From: Sphagnum compactum
Taxonomy: Eukaryota > Bryophyta > Sphagnopsida > Sphagnales
Reading direction: 5' to 3'
Length of the DNA stretch: 64,000 bases
NCBI GenBank assembly: GCA_965153455.1
Contig: OZ234494.1
Coordinates: forward strand, 18,352,001 to 18,416,000
Shown here in pieces: positions 12,134 to 24,600 of the stretch; within the stretch, counting starts at the first letter, position 1, and each line of letters begins with the position of its first letter. Under the pieces are notes generated by a model that saw only the letters and a list, made by a program, of their open reading frames with translations, was not told where the DNA came from and searched no databases. The translations under genes and the position numbers were made by a program.

Positions 12134-14387
12134 CTACCTCACACGCACTAGCCAATAAAATAAGGGAAATTGGGCAACTCCTATGAGAAGTAAAAGATAG
12201 TGATGTCGGGTAGAATCTCGATCGTGACTTCGAGCCTCTGCAAACAATAACCTCTTCATTGTCCTCACCAGGAAATTTGCCATGCACAAACTTGTCCAAG
12301 GCAATGCGAGGTAGTAGGCATAACTCCACACCATAGAGGCTAAAACAGAAGCAGACAACCCAATAAATGAATAGCCTCCATAGGCAACCATGTCTAGAAG
12401 TGGAGCATCACTGCTACCTAATGCAAATAGGGCAGATTTTAGCAGAATCGTTTCCACTGTCCATCCAAGTACAGCCTTTGTGAATAGCCCACTGATCACA
12501 TCAGGTGTGAACCTGTCATGACATAGATGTAACAGAAACCCAAGCATGTACAAGTAAGTTTCAAAGGAAACCAAATTGAACAAATCATCCTGAATCTTTG
12601 AAGCAAAAGTGCCACCAGAAAGATGTTCAACATGAGATCCATATGCAATGCTACAACATCTGTTGCGGAGCTGGGAAACTGAATTTGACAAGGATGAAAA
12701 GGTCTTTGCAATAACTTACTTGCCAGCCATCCCCAGAGTAAGGCCACAGAGAACAATGTAAGTGCTGAATGCCATAAGTGGCAGGTAAAGGTCTGGAGCA
12801 TTTATGTCATGGCGAGGGGGCTTATATTTCAAGCCCCCAGCTACCTGCTCTGGTATTCGGGTCCAAGGGCCCTGTGGTTAAGCAGGTATGAGCATGTGAT
12901 GTCACCAGCATGGGCATCTTGCAAACAAATATATTTCCAATCTGTGGGATTCTACTTCATGGACAAAGAAACGTGGAGACAATAAGTAGTAAAAGAATTG
13001 AACCTTATGAAGAAATGGAAAGAGCACCACTTTGAGCTTGTTCTTGACATACTGGTCATTGACTTGAAAATAGTACTGCACGTCATGAGTTGCAAAATAT
13101 CTGCTCACCTATAAACCCAAAACCACACTTCCCATAAACTCAGTTCTACAAAGACAAGAATACAAATTGGAATTGTGCATCCAAAATGGTAACCAAGTCA
13201 GATTCTCTAATTTGCCAATCTCATATTCACCATTCCAGATTCATATTGCCACTACCACCACACAGTTCCATTGCACACTACATTTTATGGCCAGGAAGCA
13301 GGCAACTTCTGTTTTGAAATCAAGCCACCATTACAACAACCATCAGTGTGCAGGGATGGCATATGGCACCGAAGCTCACCATTGCTTTTTGCTCTTATGC
13401 TTTTGAGCATGGAATAAAAAAACCAAATAGTTTTGTGAACTGGGTGGACGTCACATACATTGCTTTGAACATATTCTTTGCTGTTGCCAAGATATGTCCC
13501 AAGAATGCCAGAGCTTGCCCCATATAAGACATTGTTGAAGGGGTTGCTTACACCTGGGCCTGGACCTCCAGTTTGCGGTTGTTGCATGCCAGGCTGTGGC
13601 CCATATCGAGGATCATATCCACCTCCCACTCCAGGAAACCCCTGCCATCATCAGACTCCAAGAAAACCGTATCCTGTTTCATAAATTCCCCTACCTTACA
13701 CCTGAATTATTTTGCTTGTGGATATCTGGAGAGTCAGTCCTTCACCTACTTTCTCAAGAAGAAATGGACAGAGTAGTACACTACAAGCCTAGGATCATGC
13801 AGCAATCACTCTCAAGCAGGGTCAAGAACAGGATGTCCATGATGAATGAATGGCATGCACATGGCAGCTCCACAGTTCAGATCCTCAACCCCATTGAAAC
13901 ACCAAAACTGTAAATGATTTTCTCACTGCAGAACCTATACCTGATGGAGCTCAATCGGAGGGCAATTGTCTTCAAGAACTAACACAGACTCTTGACATCT
14001 CTAAATTTGTGCAGTAATCAATCAATCTCTACTGAATAACAAGGAACCAAGAGTGACAAAAAAATTTAGGGTTTTCTGCAATGTTCCACCAAACCCTAAC
14101 CCTATTCTTCCGTCCAAAAAAATTGCCCAATACTTCCTTACACCACAACCAAAAATCGCATCAAGATCACAAGATAAAGAAATCTTCAAATCAAAAAAAG
14201 GGGCGAACAAGAAATCCAAACCCGAAGAAAATCCCTTCGTCAACCACATGGATCATCCCATCCTTGACTTTCCGTTCCGAAATAGACCATGAATGATGAT
14301 GATGATGAAGAAGAAGAAGAAGAAGACGCTGAGTATAGTAGTACTGCGGGTAATACAAACCTGGGACGGAACTTGTTGCCACGCCAT
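12134..14387 (-). CDS. YIF1: YIF1 family protein, ER-Golgi trafficking
   Basis: Five exons read on the minus strand: 14387-14361, 13641-13459, 13108-13004, 12871-12720 and 12512-12134, giving 281 residues (plant homologues are about 270). The first exon codes only nine residues (MAWQQVPSQ). It is followed by a Gly/Pro/Gln-rich cytosolic segment, then NPFNNVLYG and [50 protein letters not shown], and about five hydrophobic membrane spans ending near YWLVRVR. These are signature blocks of YIF1, the partner of YIP1 in COPII vesicle transport between ER and Golgi. All joins keep phase and use GT-AG signals. The start at 14387 was chosen because it is the only ATG that keeps phase with the gtttgt donor; the longer upstream frame lacks an ATG. 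The protein should be an integral membrane protein of the early secretory pathway. Confidence 0.93.
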
Positions 14388-14501
14388 GAACGGTTCTAGG
14401 AGGAAGCTGGCGTAGTCCTGGTGCCAGTTGATAGCTGCTCAAGTTTAGGAAGAAGCGATTCTTGCTGCACCCTCCATCTCCGGGACTCCAGCAGCAACTC
14501 T

Positions 14502-14530
<29 letters not shown>
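14502..14530. repeat. (GA)n microsatellite upstream of YIF1
   Basis: About 14 perfect GA units lie 115-145 bp upstream of the YIF1 start codon, so on the coding strand this is a (TC)n tract in the presumed 5' leader or core promoter. Such CT tracts are common in plant 5' untranslated regions. Confidence 0.85.
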
Positions 14531-14532
<2 letters not shown>

Positions 14533-14719
14533 CCTCCTCTCTCACAGTCTTGCGAACTGTACGAATACATATACAGTACATACAGGAAGAGAAGAACACG
14601 AATACGTCGTCGTCGTCATTGTCATACATATACATACATTACACAGATGAAATACTCTGTCCATCATTATCATCCAATCGCCATCCAATCCTCTGCTCAA
14701 TTTGGTGCCCCTGCCCTAT

Positions 14720-15209
14720 TTAAATTTTTTTTGGGTGCAGCATTATTAGGCTTCTGTTTTTTTATAAATTTATTTTTTCTTTTTGGATTCTAAATTTTTT
14801 AATTTTTAATTATTTTCTCTTTAATTAATATTAATCAGTTACATTTTTAATTTCTGTAGTCGATTTTAATTCATTAATTAATTCAATTTTCCATTATTTA
14901 TTTTCTTTTACAATTACTTTTACAATTTTTTCTTTTCTGTTTTCAGGGTATGAAAATACTTTTCAAAGACAACATTATATTTTTAATGTCTTTTAAAAGC
15001 TGGAGTTGTGTATATTAATCATGAAAATTCTTCCAGGCACTCAAACATTCTCAAAATCAGTGCATTACTCATTCTTTGAAAGATTTTGTACAACGAATTG
15101 AAGTCGATTTTTCCAACTGGGTAATAAATAAGCTTTGGGGACATGTATTATGAAAAGTCAAACATGGAACATGAATCTCAATCAAAGAAGACCCAGATTT
15201 TAAGAGAGT
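14720..15209. other. AT-rich spacer, no gene recognised
   Basis: Very T/A-rich sequence with no coding or repeat signal that I can identify. Confidence 0.6.
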
Positions 15210-15696
15210 GATGTTCTTTACATGACACGAAAGGATCAGGTCTTCGTTGTTGATGTGATGGTTATCGATCCAACGCGGGAAATGGTGATATCGAATGTTA
15301 TTAGTCGACCAGTAGGTGCAGTTACGAAACTTAGCGTCATTGCTAAAATCTCTAAGTATAAAAGGTTTCATGAGGGGGCACCATTTTGTTTCAATGACCA
15401 TGGAGGTGCATGGCGCACCCAAATGTGATATAGATCGTTTCATTAGGGAGTGTGTTCGTCTTTTTCATGATAGACGATTAGGAGGTCATTTATCCTTGTT
15501 TTTTTGCATTTAATTTTTTAAGTAGCATGTTAGTACTGTTTTTTAGCGTGCTTTAGCTTTTGCTATAAAAAGGAAGATTGCGTTGGTGGGTGATGCATGT
15601 TCTAGACCTCCCATTATTATTAAATTTCATGATTTGTGTGTAGGCGACATTAGAAGGGTCGTGGGTGAAATAGCTTATTACCACAAGAGGGATTAG
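15210..15696 (+). pseudogene. Decayed non-LTR retroelement endonuclease fragment
   Basis: One frame reads VDVMVIDPTREMVISNVISR and continues to KYKRFHEG by about 15375. After a one-base excess in a run of five G the frame changes and reads FVSMTMEVHGAP, FIRECVRLFHDRR and HLSLFFCI, then crosses stops at 15511 (TAA), 15523 (TAG) and 15544 (TAG) before ALAFAIKRKIALVGDACSRP and a final stop at 15694. The D...K-x-x-KY...F...E-x-x-G order fits a PD-(D/E)XK-like endonuclease region at the end of a retroelement protein. The three internal stops are each one C-to-T change from Gln codons. The piece is a relic without a reverse transcriptase domain here. The family assignment is inference. Confidence 0.5.
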
Positions 15697-16760
15697 CTCT
15701 CTCCCTTTTTTTGGTTCTTGCGAGCTGTTCAATTTTTGGCCTTTCTTTGACCTTCCCTTTTTGTCTCCCCTATGATGACTCTGACCATCGATCTTTTATT
15801 TTAATTTTTTCATTGTTGTGGTGTTTCCTCAAAAATCTCAAAATGGAAAATGTTGGGTGTTTCTGATAACGAACTTAATGGCTGATGACTACAATAACAA
15901 ATTCTAAGTTGATGATAATACATGCCACCAGGGATGGTGTTGGTGTCTCAAAAGCTGAACCTGATGGAGTAGCTATGATGTTGGTTCATAGTGGTGATTG
16001 TGTCTCAGACCCATCACCTCCAGAACTTGATGGAGAACCTATGATTGCAAACAACAATAATTCATCATGAATTTGATTGAATGCAAAACTGGACGAAGTA
16101 GTAAATAACCATCTTCATGATTTCAAATTAAAAAGGTCCCATACATAGGCCCTTCCCTTATACTTCTTGCATGTTCATTTCAAATACAAGTAGGTCATGA
16201 GTCATGAGTGTTGTGAGCATTATTTTCTTCAACAAAATTTGTCAAATTGTGACATTTTTTTAAAATAAAAAAATTGAATTTTTTTTTGTTCTAATGTAAA
16301 TTTGACTAAAGTTTTTTTATCAAAGAAAATTTTGTCAAATTCCTTAAATCTCACAATTGAATAAACCAAACCCTAGTTGTGAATACGATTTGTTTTCGGA
16401 CAAATTTGGACTTTTATTGACAAGATAATTGGGATTTAGTTTTTAAAAATCTAGTGTAAATTCGATTAACTTTGCCATTCTAATTGGGACAAATATGACA
16501 ATTTTTTATGTCACAAATTTATTAGTTAAAAATAAAACCTTGGTTGTGAATGATGAATATCAAGTGAAATAAATATAGGTTTATGGTTTGGTATGATCTC
16601 ATATTATGTAGGTTTGTTGAAAAAAATATGTTTTTGATTTTTGTTATAATGTGAAGAGTGAAGACCTTAAATCCCAAAAACAGTGCATAAATTGGAAAAC
16701 AATAGTTAAAGTTGATTTTAATAAATATGCTCCAAATTTGGCAAGAGGAAAAAGAGGAAA
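15697..16760. other. AT-rich spacer
   Basis: No gene recognised. A 61-codon open frame at 15885-16070 has a plausible composition but no similarity or splice support. Confidence 0.5.
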
Positions 16761-16761
16761 A

Positions 16762-16960
16762 AGATGCTCTTGGGTGTCCATTGTGATTTCTTATAGTTGA
16801 AATTTTTCATTTTTTGCTTCTCAAGCAAATCTTTCTGAACTTCCATTGTTTCATGTAACTATTCTTGGGTGTCCATCATAAGTTCTTGTGATTGAAGCTC
16901 CTCACCTTTTGCTTCTCAAGAAAATCTTTCTAAACTTCCATTCTTTCATGCATCTACTGT
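16762..16960. repeat. Two-copy tandem repeat, about 97-bp unit
   Basis: The block starting ttgggtgtccat and running through ttttgcttctcaag, aaatctttct and aacttccatt occurs near 16768 and again near 16865. A decayed third start (agtatccatcacgatttctt) lies near 16969. It is non-coding. Confidence 0.7.
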
Positions 16961-17599
16961 TAGACCTCAAGTATCCATCACGATTTCTTGATTCCATTTT
17001 TCAAATGACATTTTTTTCCTTCAATGTTTTACTTCTCTATTTTATTTTTTTCACATAATTCTCTATTGTGTTTTTGTTATTTTTCAAGGATTTTTTTTTT
17101 TCCAAGTTTGATTCAACTTCATAAAGTTAAAATCATTATGCTTGTTCACTTTTTCCAACTTGTAATCCAAGCACAAGATCTTTTCATTATTAGTCATTTC
17201 TAGGGGGGGTCTACATCCAATTTTTTTGATTTCATAGGACTTGGATTCGAATTGTTTTTTTAAAATGTAAACAGAGACATTTTCAAGTTTTTTTTTTGAA
17301 ACATTTTTCAATGCTTTAATTTCTCACAGTTTTAGGATTTTTTGTGTGTATGATTTATTGTTAAATCAGGACCTACGGGATTGGGTTAAAGCTAGATCAA
17401 CGACATGTTATTTTTAAGTTTTGATGAGTTAGTATGATGACAAGAGATGGATTGAACACTTTCAAGTATGTAGATCATTTGTGAAATAGTTGACTAACGC
17501 ACTAAAACAAAAAATGGAAAAGCAAAACACAAATTACAAGTGCGCAATTTTAATCAATATTAGGTAGCATGTTCATTGTACAAACTACTTCATGCAGCT

Positions 17600-18425
17600 G
17601 ACTACTTATAATAAGGTGAACTATTTGCTATTGGAAAATCCACATTCCATTTAGAAGTTGTACATGTAGTGAATGAAAATTTCAAGAATCAAGTTTGGTG
17701 GCCTGCAGGTGACAATCAAATGGAAATGTTTGAAGTTTTCAAGGATTTGTTAAGCTTGCCAAGGATTCAAAAAGTTATTAATGTAACTTAGATCCATGTA
17801 CAAAAGTTGAAATCTAATGTTTTCGTAATTTCAAATATTATTCCTTTAACTCAAAAGGATATAATTTGTAGTTTCAAGCAATTATTGATCATAAGAAAAA
17901 GGTTCATTGACATTTTTGTTGGGATGTTGGGGTCCATGAATGAAATGAAAGTTTTATGTCTCTTTTCCATTTATCAAAAATTGTTCAATGAGTAAAATTT
18001 GCATGAAGGCATCAGCCCATATCTGATCAAGGATAATGGATATCCTTTGCTTTTGTGGTTGATGGTACCACACAAGCAAATTGGTGTAAGGCACTTTATT
18101 CTACAAGCTTTGCTCAACAAAATACTTTCTTGAGCAAGAATTTTGGTTGAAAAAAACTTCAGTATTTTGAAAAAAACCTTTAGAAAATTTATCATCAAAT
18201 TTAAGGGTCTTGGCATGGTTGGGTGGATTGAAACTCGACAAAAAAAAACTTGGCCCAAGTCCATTTTGCAAGCTTTATAATGTGCACAATGTTGACACAT
18301 GATGATGACAAGATGAAATCTATCCATTTTTAGCAATTTTTTCATATGTGATTTGTGCATTGTAGAGGCTAATGATTTACATAAGTTTGCAAAATTTAAA
18401 TTCAAAACACCTTTGTTTTTAGATG
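17600..18425 (+). pseudogene. PIF/Harbinger-type transposase relic (DDE nuclease part)
   Basis: A single frame from about 17616 reads FAIGKSTFHLEVV, RIQKVINVT, KRFIDIFVGM, GSMNEMKVL, YQKLFNE, then PYLIKDNGYPLLLWLM, PHKQIGVRH and ILKKTF. This block order is that of the DDE_Tnp_4 nuclease of PIF/Harbinger transposases. Stops interrupt it at 17789 (TAG), 17993 (TAA) and 18131 (TGA); the last falls where the family has Arg in an LSRAR-like motif, so it is CGA to TGA. The first catalytic Asp, expected in the VID-T-H position, reads Asn. The gene is dead. A Myb-like relic on the opposite strand at 19754-20946 is the likely second gene of the same element. Confidence 0.7.
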
Positions 18426-19240
18426 CTATGGACTTTTAAAAATAAGGTGTATTTTTTTAGTAGTCAAAAGTCCATAATGTAATACTTTCAATTCATATGA
18501 TGCAAAATTCTTTTGCATTGTTTTTATTAATACATTTTCACCTTGAAACCAATTCCCTAAACAAGTTCTAAATCTATCATTGAACCAAATTAAAATCAAT
18601 TAACCTAATTGTAGTTGGCATTACACCCCGATTTTTCAATTTCAAAAGTCCATAGTAGCTTTTGGAACTTTATGTTTTTTTCATTTAAAAAAATTCCACC
18701 ATGTAAATATTAAAGTCTATTATTTGAAAATGAGTCCTTATTAACCAAACCCAACATATGTAATAAGATATAACACTTGTAATCACACCCACCGTAGAAA
18801 AAGTACCCCTATGATGCCAAAATTGGTCCACCCTACCATGCCAACACCCTTAACTTGAATGTGTTTTTCCTACATAATGTAGTTATGTGTTGTTGTATCT
18901 TAAACCACATGATCATGAGTGGGAAAGATGCAAACATTGATGAACTAACAGTTTAATTGAAAATTGAAAATTTGGGAAAAGATAAACATGGGGGGATGAG
19001 ACCAAATTTTGATGATCAAGTGGCTAATAAGGGAAGTGAACCTACCTTGCAGAAAGAGGAAATTTCGTAAGTCACCCAAAGAATGGCACTAGAATGTTAC
19101 TTGGGGGACTAGAGACCACAAATCCATGGACAATGTTGAAAAATGTTTATAGTTTTATTTCCATTAATGCTTGACTTTGACATGGTGCACATTGCATTAG
19201 AACTAGAGAGGTAAAATGATACATGAATAGTAAATATCAA
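18426..19240. other. Spacer inside the presumed Harbinger element
   Basis: AT-rich sequence between the transposase relic and the Myb-like relic. No open frame or repeat is supported. Confidence 0.4.
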
Positions 19241-19249
19241 AATTGTGCA

Positions 19250-19400
19250 TTGAAAGTTTAAATGTCAATTGATTTTGAATGTTGAAGCAAGATTCAGAAT
19301 TGAATTGAAAGTTTAAATGTCTGCAACAAGTTTCTAAATTGAATTGAAAGTTTAAATGTTGACAAAAAAATTCTAAATTGAATTAAATGTTAAGCAAAAG
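19250..19400. repeat. Short tandem repeat, about 55-bp unit
   Basis: The phrase attgaaagtttaaatgt recurs near 19251, 19307 and 19344 with related linkers containing gcaa/gaca, ttcagaattg or ttctaaattg. It lies between the two Harbinger relics. Confidence 0.65.
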
Positions 19401-19753
19401 TTTGAATTCAAATCATGCAACATCCTGTAATTGCTTTGTTTCAAATGATTCATGATTGAAATTAATAATGGTTAACAACTTTAAGACTAAAGCCATTAAC
19501 CTGCAAAAGTTAGACTTGCATGCTTTTCCTATTCTCTTTGATGGTAAATTTTTCGGCTTCAAAGCACGGTATTGCACATGTTTGATCAACTAATGGTGAC
19601 AACATTTGCTAACATATGATGTTTAAACATAAAATCGAGTCCTTGTAAATGAACAAAACTAGGTGCTCTTATTTTATGACGATAAGGACAATTTTATTTC
19701 AAGTGATCTGACTTCTTCATTTTGCATCCATTTCCTCCCCTTCATTTGAAGAT

Positions 19754-20946
19754 TTAGGTAAGGCAATTGGTGGAGGCATGAATGTTTGATTTGTGATGAA
19801 TGCATGGCCCATAATTGTGCTCAAGTTTGAAAGAATGGTCACCAAGCTTTTGCTCATTCAATTCACCTTTTTGTCTTGTGCTTTGAAGAATTAAAGGCGT
19901 TCCTTGAATGCGGTTATAACCATCAAGTTGCGTAACATTGATCTTCGTCATTGCCTCCATAAAAAATTTGTTATTTTTATTTGTAGAGTCAATGACAATA
20001 GAAAAAACATAATTACATTTTCTTTTGAGTATAATGTTGCCATGTGCAAGTATTGTATGAGAATCAGGAAGATTGACCACATGAAGTTGGCAATTATTGC
20101 CTAACAATAACTCCATGTCTTCTTGAGACAAATGCATGATACTTGCATATCTTGGCACCCCAAAAAATTTGGAATTAATTGATCTTGAGATTCATTTGCA
20201 TTCCTTTGAGATTCAAAATCATCATTCTCATTTTATATCTCATGTGCAACTTGTGTAGGTGCTAATCTGCAGATTTTGTCACTTTTAAGATTGATGTCTT
20301 TAGAGTGCAATGGAGTAGTCACATTCCTTTCCCCTTGAAATTCCTTAATCAAATCATAGAATTTTTGACATAATTGACAAGGTAAATGATACTTATCCTT
20401 CTCTTCAACCACAAGATCCCAAAAACAAGTATGGTTATTAGCTCCTTTGTGATAGTCAACAATTTTTTTGTAATCAAAATTGAAAGCGTTCCACTTATCT
20501 TTGCACATTGTTCGATTTCATGGAAACTTGCCTTTGGTCCTTGTTTGCAAATCTTCAACAATCTTCTCCCATTGGTGTGCAGTAGGAATCATTTGTGCTT
20601 GTGGATCAACAAGCTCCTTCAAGGTTGTGTGTTTTGTGTGTTTGTAGGAAATGAATGTTAACACCTTTATATGTTCCTAGTTGCCATGCCTTTGCCAATG
20701 ATTTGTTGACTCTTCATCATTGGCACTATGACCCACTCTATTGCCACCTTGACCTTCGCCTCGACGACCTATCGATCTGCTTGCATTCAATTGTGTTCTT
20801 GCTTGCACTTTAGTTTGCGAAGTTGCTCCTTGCGCTTGAAAACTTGTTATCGAAATTTGTGAAGTTGTTGTTGGCATTTGCAAATTTGCTATTCCTAAAT
20901 GCCCTCTTGAATGTAGTCTTGATGCCATCATTAAAAAATCTTGCAA
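19754..20946 (-). pseudogene. Myb/SANT-like (trihelix-type) protein relic, likely Harbinger accessory gene
   Basis: Reading on the minus strand, an open N-terminal part (20946-20677, Gln/Ser/Thr-rich) is followed by WEKIVEDLQTRTKGKFP, a TGA at 20520-20518, and then NRTMCKDKWNAFNFDYKKI, DYHKGANNH, FWDL, KYHLP and FQGER, ending near a TAA about 20236. A further open stretch runs 20158-19754. The tryptophan-spaced block with CKDKWN resembles the Myb/SANT-like DNA-binding domain of PIF/Harbinger accessory proteins and plant trihelix proteins. The TGA replaces a codon that the family usually has as Trp (TGG to TGA). Frame changes between segments show that it is no longer functional unless spliced in a way I cannot see. 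Confidence 0.5.
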
Positions 20947-21384
20947 CTTTTACAAACATCTTCAAGCTTCAATGCAATGGAGTGTTTTTTCAAGGTTTAG
21001 TGGAGCAAAATGTTCCTATACACTTTTTCAAGTTTCGACGAAACATAGTGATCATGGTGTTATGATGCTAGTTTACCACCCTATTTTTCAAATTGTTATT
21101 AACTATGTTGATAAGGCCGCAAATAAGTGGGAATCTAGGATTTTGAAAGATTTTGATCTCCATGCTTGTGTCCTAACATTGGGTTATTACACATTGATAA
21201 ACACGTTGTTATTGTGCCAAATAGGCAATCCACATTAGTTAACTGCATTGATATGTATGAACATTGTTAACTTAAAAACCATTTATTGACTTTGCTATCA
21301 ATTGGTGTGTACAGACCTTTATAACATGAAACATAATTACTTGTGATGACAATCACTAAAGCTAAATATCACACTTGGGCTCAA

Positions 21385-21640
21385 TGACTATCAGTGATGA
21401 TCAACTAATGGACAAAAGAATATTGATTTTGTGGAGAATTAAGTTGCATTCGAATTAAAATATTGACTGACATTGCATGCAACTTGAATTGAATTCTACT
21501 TAAAAAAAATCAAAATCCTAAATTTCATTTTAAAATTCAAATTCAATTGGATTCATGATCCAAATTGAACAAGATTTTCAATTGAAGAAAAATGAGATGC
21601 AAATTGATGTAAAAAGTGTTGAATTTTTTTTGATCCTGTA
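21385..21640 (+). repeat. Dispersed repeat, copy B
   Basis: Second copy of the element described at 105-345, in the same orientation. Shared blocks include gatgatcaactaatg, gcatgcaacttgaattgaat and attcaattggattca in the same order. It lies just beyond the presumed Harbinger element and could mark one of its ends or a separate insertion. Confidence 0.65.
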
Positions 21641-24600
21641 GAGGCAAGAAGTAGTTCAGCTTATGGAAAAGAAAAAGAAGTTGTGATAATAATGTCATAT
21701 TCAAATATGATCAACTTAATATTAACATTGCCACCACTATTGACCTTGTGCTAATTTACTTTTTACATGACAATGGGAAAAAGATAATTGCAATTTGTTG
21801 CCAGAAAAATTATTATTTGGCACGAAAAATGACTCAATTTTTTTAAATTTGAAAAGGGTTGAAAGAATTTAGTTCTGAAAAGAAAAATCACAATTTAGTG
21901 AGTTGCAAACCAGAAAGAAACTAATACTTGATCAAGCATTATTACATTAGAAACAAAGTGGATTTTGTTTGTAGTTACGAAATGCTATTATGTTTCATAA
22001 ATGTTGATACATTATGATCTTCTTAAGGATTTGCAGAAATGAGCAAAGTTTCACATGATGGGTGTTTGATTTGTGTGCACTGGAGAGATTTGTGTCACAC
22101 AATTTCTGTGTTCACCATCCATTCTTACAAAAGGAGTAGCCAGTACCTCTTTTGTTGCAACATGAAGACAACCAAAAGCTGTAGAGACGTTAGACGGCAT
22201 TGAGAAAGGAAAATGACGAAGGTGTTAATGTTAGTGATCAAGATGATTTTCATGAAACAAAACTTGCTCAATGTTGAATGAAAATAGAATTATACTCATT
22301 TGTGTGGGATTGACAATTTGCAACATCTCAACAATCTCTTCTTGCATTTAGTGCAATTGCCCAACTTTGAGATAAGCATCAGTACCTTTAAATCTGATGT
22401 TGTCATCATCCCTTTTGTCATGCTTCCAACACGGCAGCAAACTACAAAGGAAACTTGCCACAAGTGAAACAAGTCAAACTAAGCTTTGATCTACTACCTA
22501 GCTGCTCTCATTCATGCAGAGTTTCGATTATCAACTTGTTCTGACCAGTTTGAAGTTCAAGAAAATCTACCATTACTTATGAATGATGTCGGATTTCTGG
22601 TAGTCTCTACTCGAGCTACCCATGTTGTTCAGTACTTGGTTTTGCCCCACATGGTTCCCTTGAACTTGGACATAACATAAAAAGAAATTTGCAGTAAATT
22701 CTGTTTAGTTGCAACCTAGTATAACATCCACAATTTATTTACATTGCCTCCATAAATCCATTCTCTTCCTCTTAGTTGTTGTTTGGAGTCTGAGAATCTG
22801 TAGTGTGAAAGAATGTGTGGTATGTTTGATTCATCTGTGGAGTTCTTGTTACACTCTATTTAAGAAGTACACCTTTCTTTACCTTTCTTCCTCTCAAATG
22901 TATGAACTGGAGTTGCAGCAAAATTGTAATTTTGAAAGATGAACAAGTTTAGAAATTCCTTCATCAGTTACTGACACTATCCAAGGAAGATTCAGGTTTG
23001 AGATCATCTCAACTCTGTTTTCTTTTCAATTATCTTATATGTGATGGTTTATTAGGTATAAAGGGAAACCCAATGATCAATCAGTCGTCCCTTCAATGCC
23101 TGAGTCCCTGCAGTACGACACAATTTTCCTTGAACCAAGTTACTCATGTGCACAACAGATTATGTTGAGTTTTGAAATACAGGTCTCTCAGAGCAGCAGT
23201 CTCAGCAAAGCAGTCAAAATGAAAATCAATTGTGATAGGTGATATTGCCATTTGCTTTGAAGAAGTTGAGCACAATTTTACAATTTGCTGACCAAATGCT
23301 GGTAAAGAGCTGGAAGTTTAGTACCCCAACTTTGAATCTAGAACTTGATTGCAACCTTTTCCATATTGTTCTGGAATGCCAACATGTTGGTAGCGCCTCA
23401 TAGAGCTGATTGCTGTCAATAAGAGGATCAGTGTTTGGGATTTAAACCAATCAAAGAATGTATGAGCAGAATTGGAGGATTTTGCAATGTCAACTTTCAA
23501 CCATAACCTACAACTGGACTGAAAATTGGGTTGTGATCATGTGATAAGTTCATGAGCGTGTGAGTTGTCTAATGGGTTCTGAAATTATTTTTTCAGGAAC
23601 TGTGAAGCTAATTTTGCTGAAAGTTTATAAGATTCTTGTGATCAATGCCGACTTCAGATTTACCCATAAATGTTGCTAGTGAGCTTGTGACTTTGTGCCT
23701 TCCAAGGCCAACAACACAAATTTTCTTTATTATGGTTTCTCCATTTCTTCACTCCAGATGAGTTTTTCTTGTACCCAAAACCCATATATAAAATAGGCAT
23801 TGACCCCACATTTAGTTGTCATGATGCTTAAGCATGTGCCAAACGTGCCACTTCGGTCACAATGCAGGGAAAGATGTGCATTGGTTGCACTATGATACGA
23901 ACCCCAGAAATGTTGTGCAAATCTGCCGCAATGGGTAATTAGCTCCTACCCTGAGCATCACAAGAAATTGTCGATCACCTTCTTGGTTTCATTACGAATG
24001 GCATGTGGTGTGAAGTTAACATAATCTCATCGGTGTCATTTTCTGTATATGGTGTTTCTGTCATCTCTTTCACCTCTATGAAATATAATCTTTGAGCTTT
24101 GCTTGATTTTTTAGATTATTCTCAGACTAGTTTCTTTCTTTCATTTGCTCACTCTTCTGTACAAATTCAGAAACAGAAATGAGCAGGTAACAGGCAATCA
24201 TGGACATGTCTTAATTTGCACAAAGTGTACTGTAACTTGAGCTTCATTCTCTCTGGGAATCAGATGAGCAGAATCTCTTAAGTTCTTGTCAATATGTTCC
24301 TTTGTATATGATGCTAATGGGCTATCATCCAACTCGTGTTGCAAGGTTCCAAAAAATTTCTACTTTTCTCTGACTTGTAACCAAATTTGGCAAAAGTCCT
24401 ACTATGGATTGCCAATCCACCTACCTCACGAAATTGGGAAAAAAATCCCTTGCTTGGAATATCAAAATTGTATAAAGCACAACACAAAAATAGGCCTTGA
24501 CATTGCTTGAGTATTAAAATGTTCAAATGCCCTTTTTGTCACCAAAGCAAAACTCATATTTTACTTGGTTGTATCAAATGATGAACCTCATTCCAACCCA

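Noticed and set aside
12834-12880. Extra upstream YIF1 exon frame starting inside 12801
   Set aside because: That frame gives a non-family peptide; the chosen frame restores the conserved [12 protein letters not shown] block with phased GT-AG joins.
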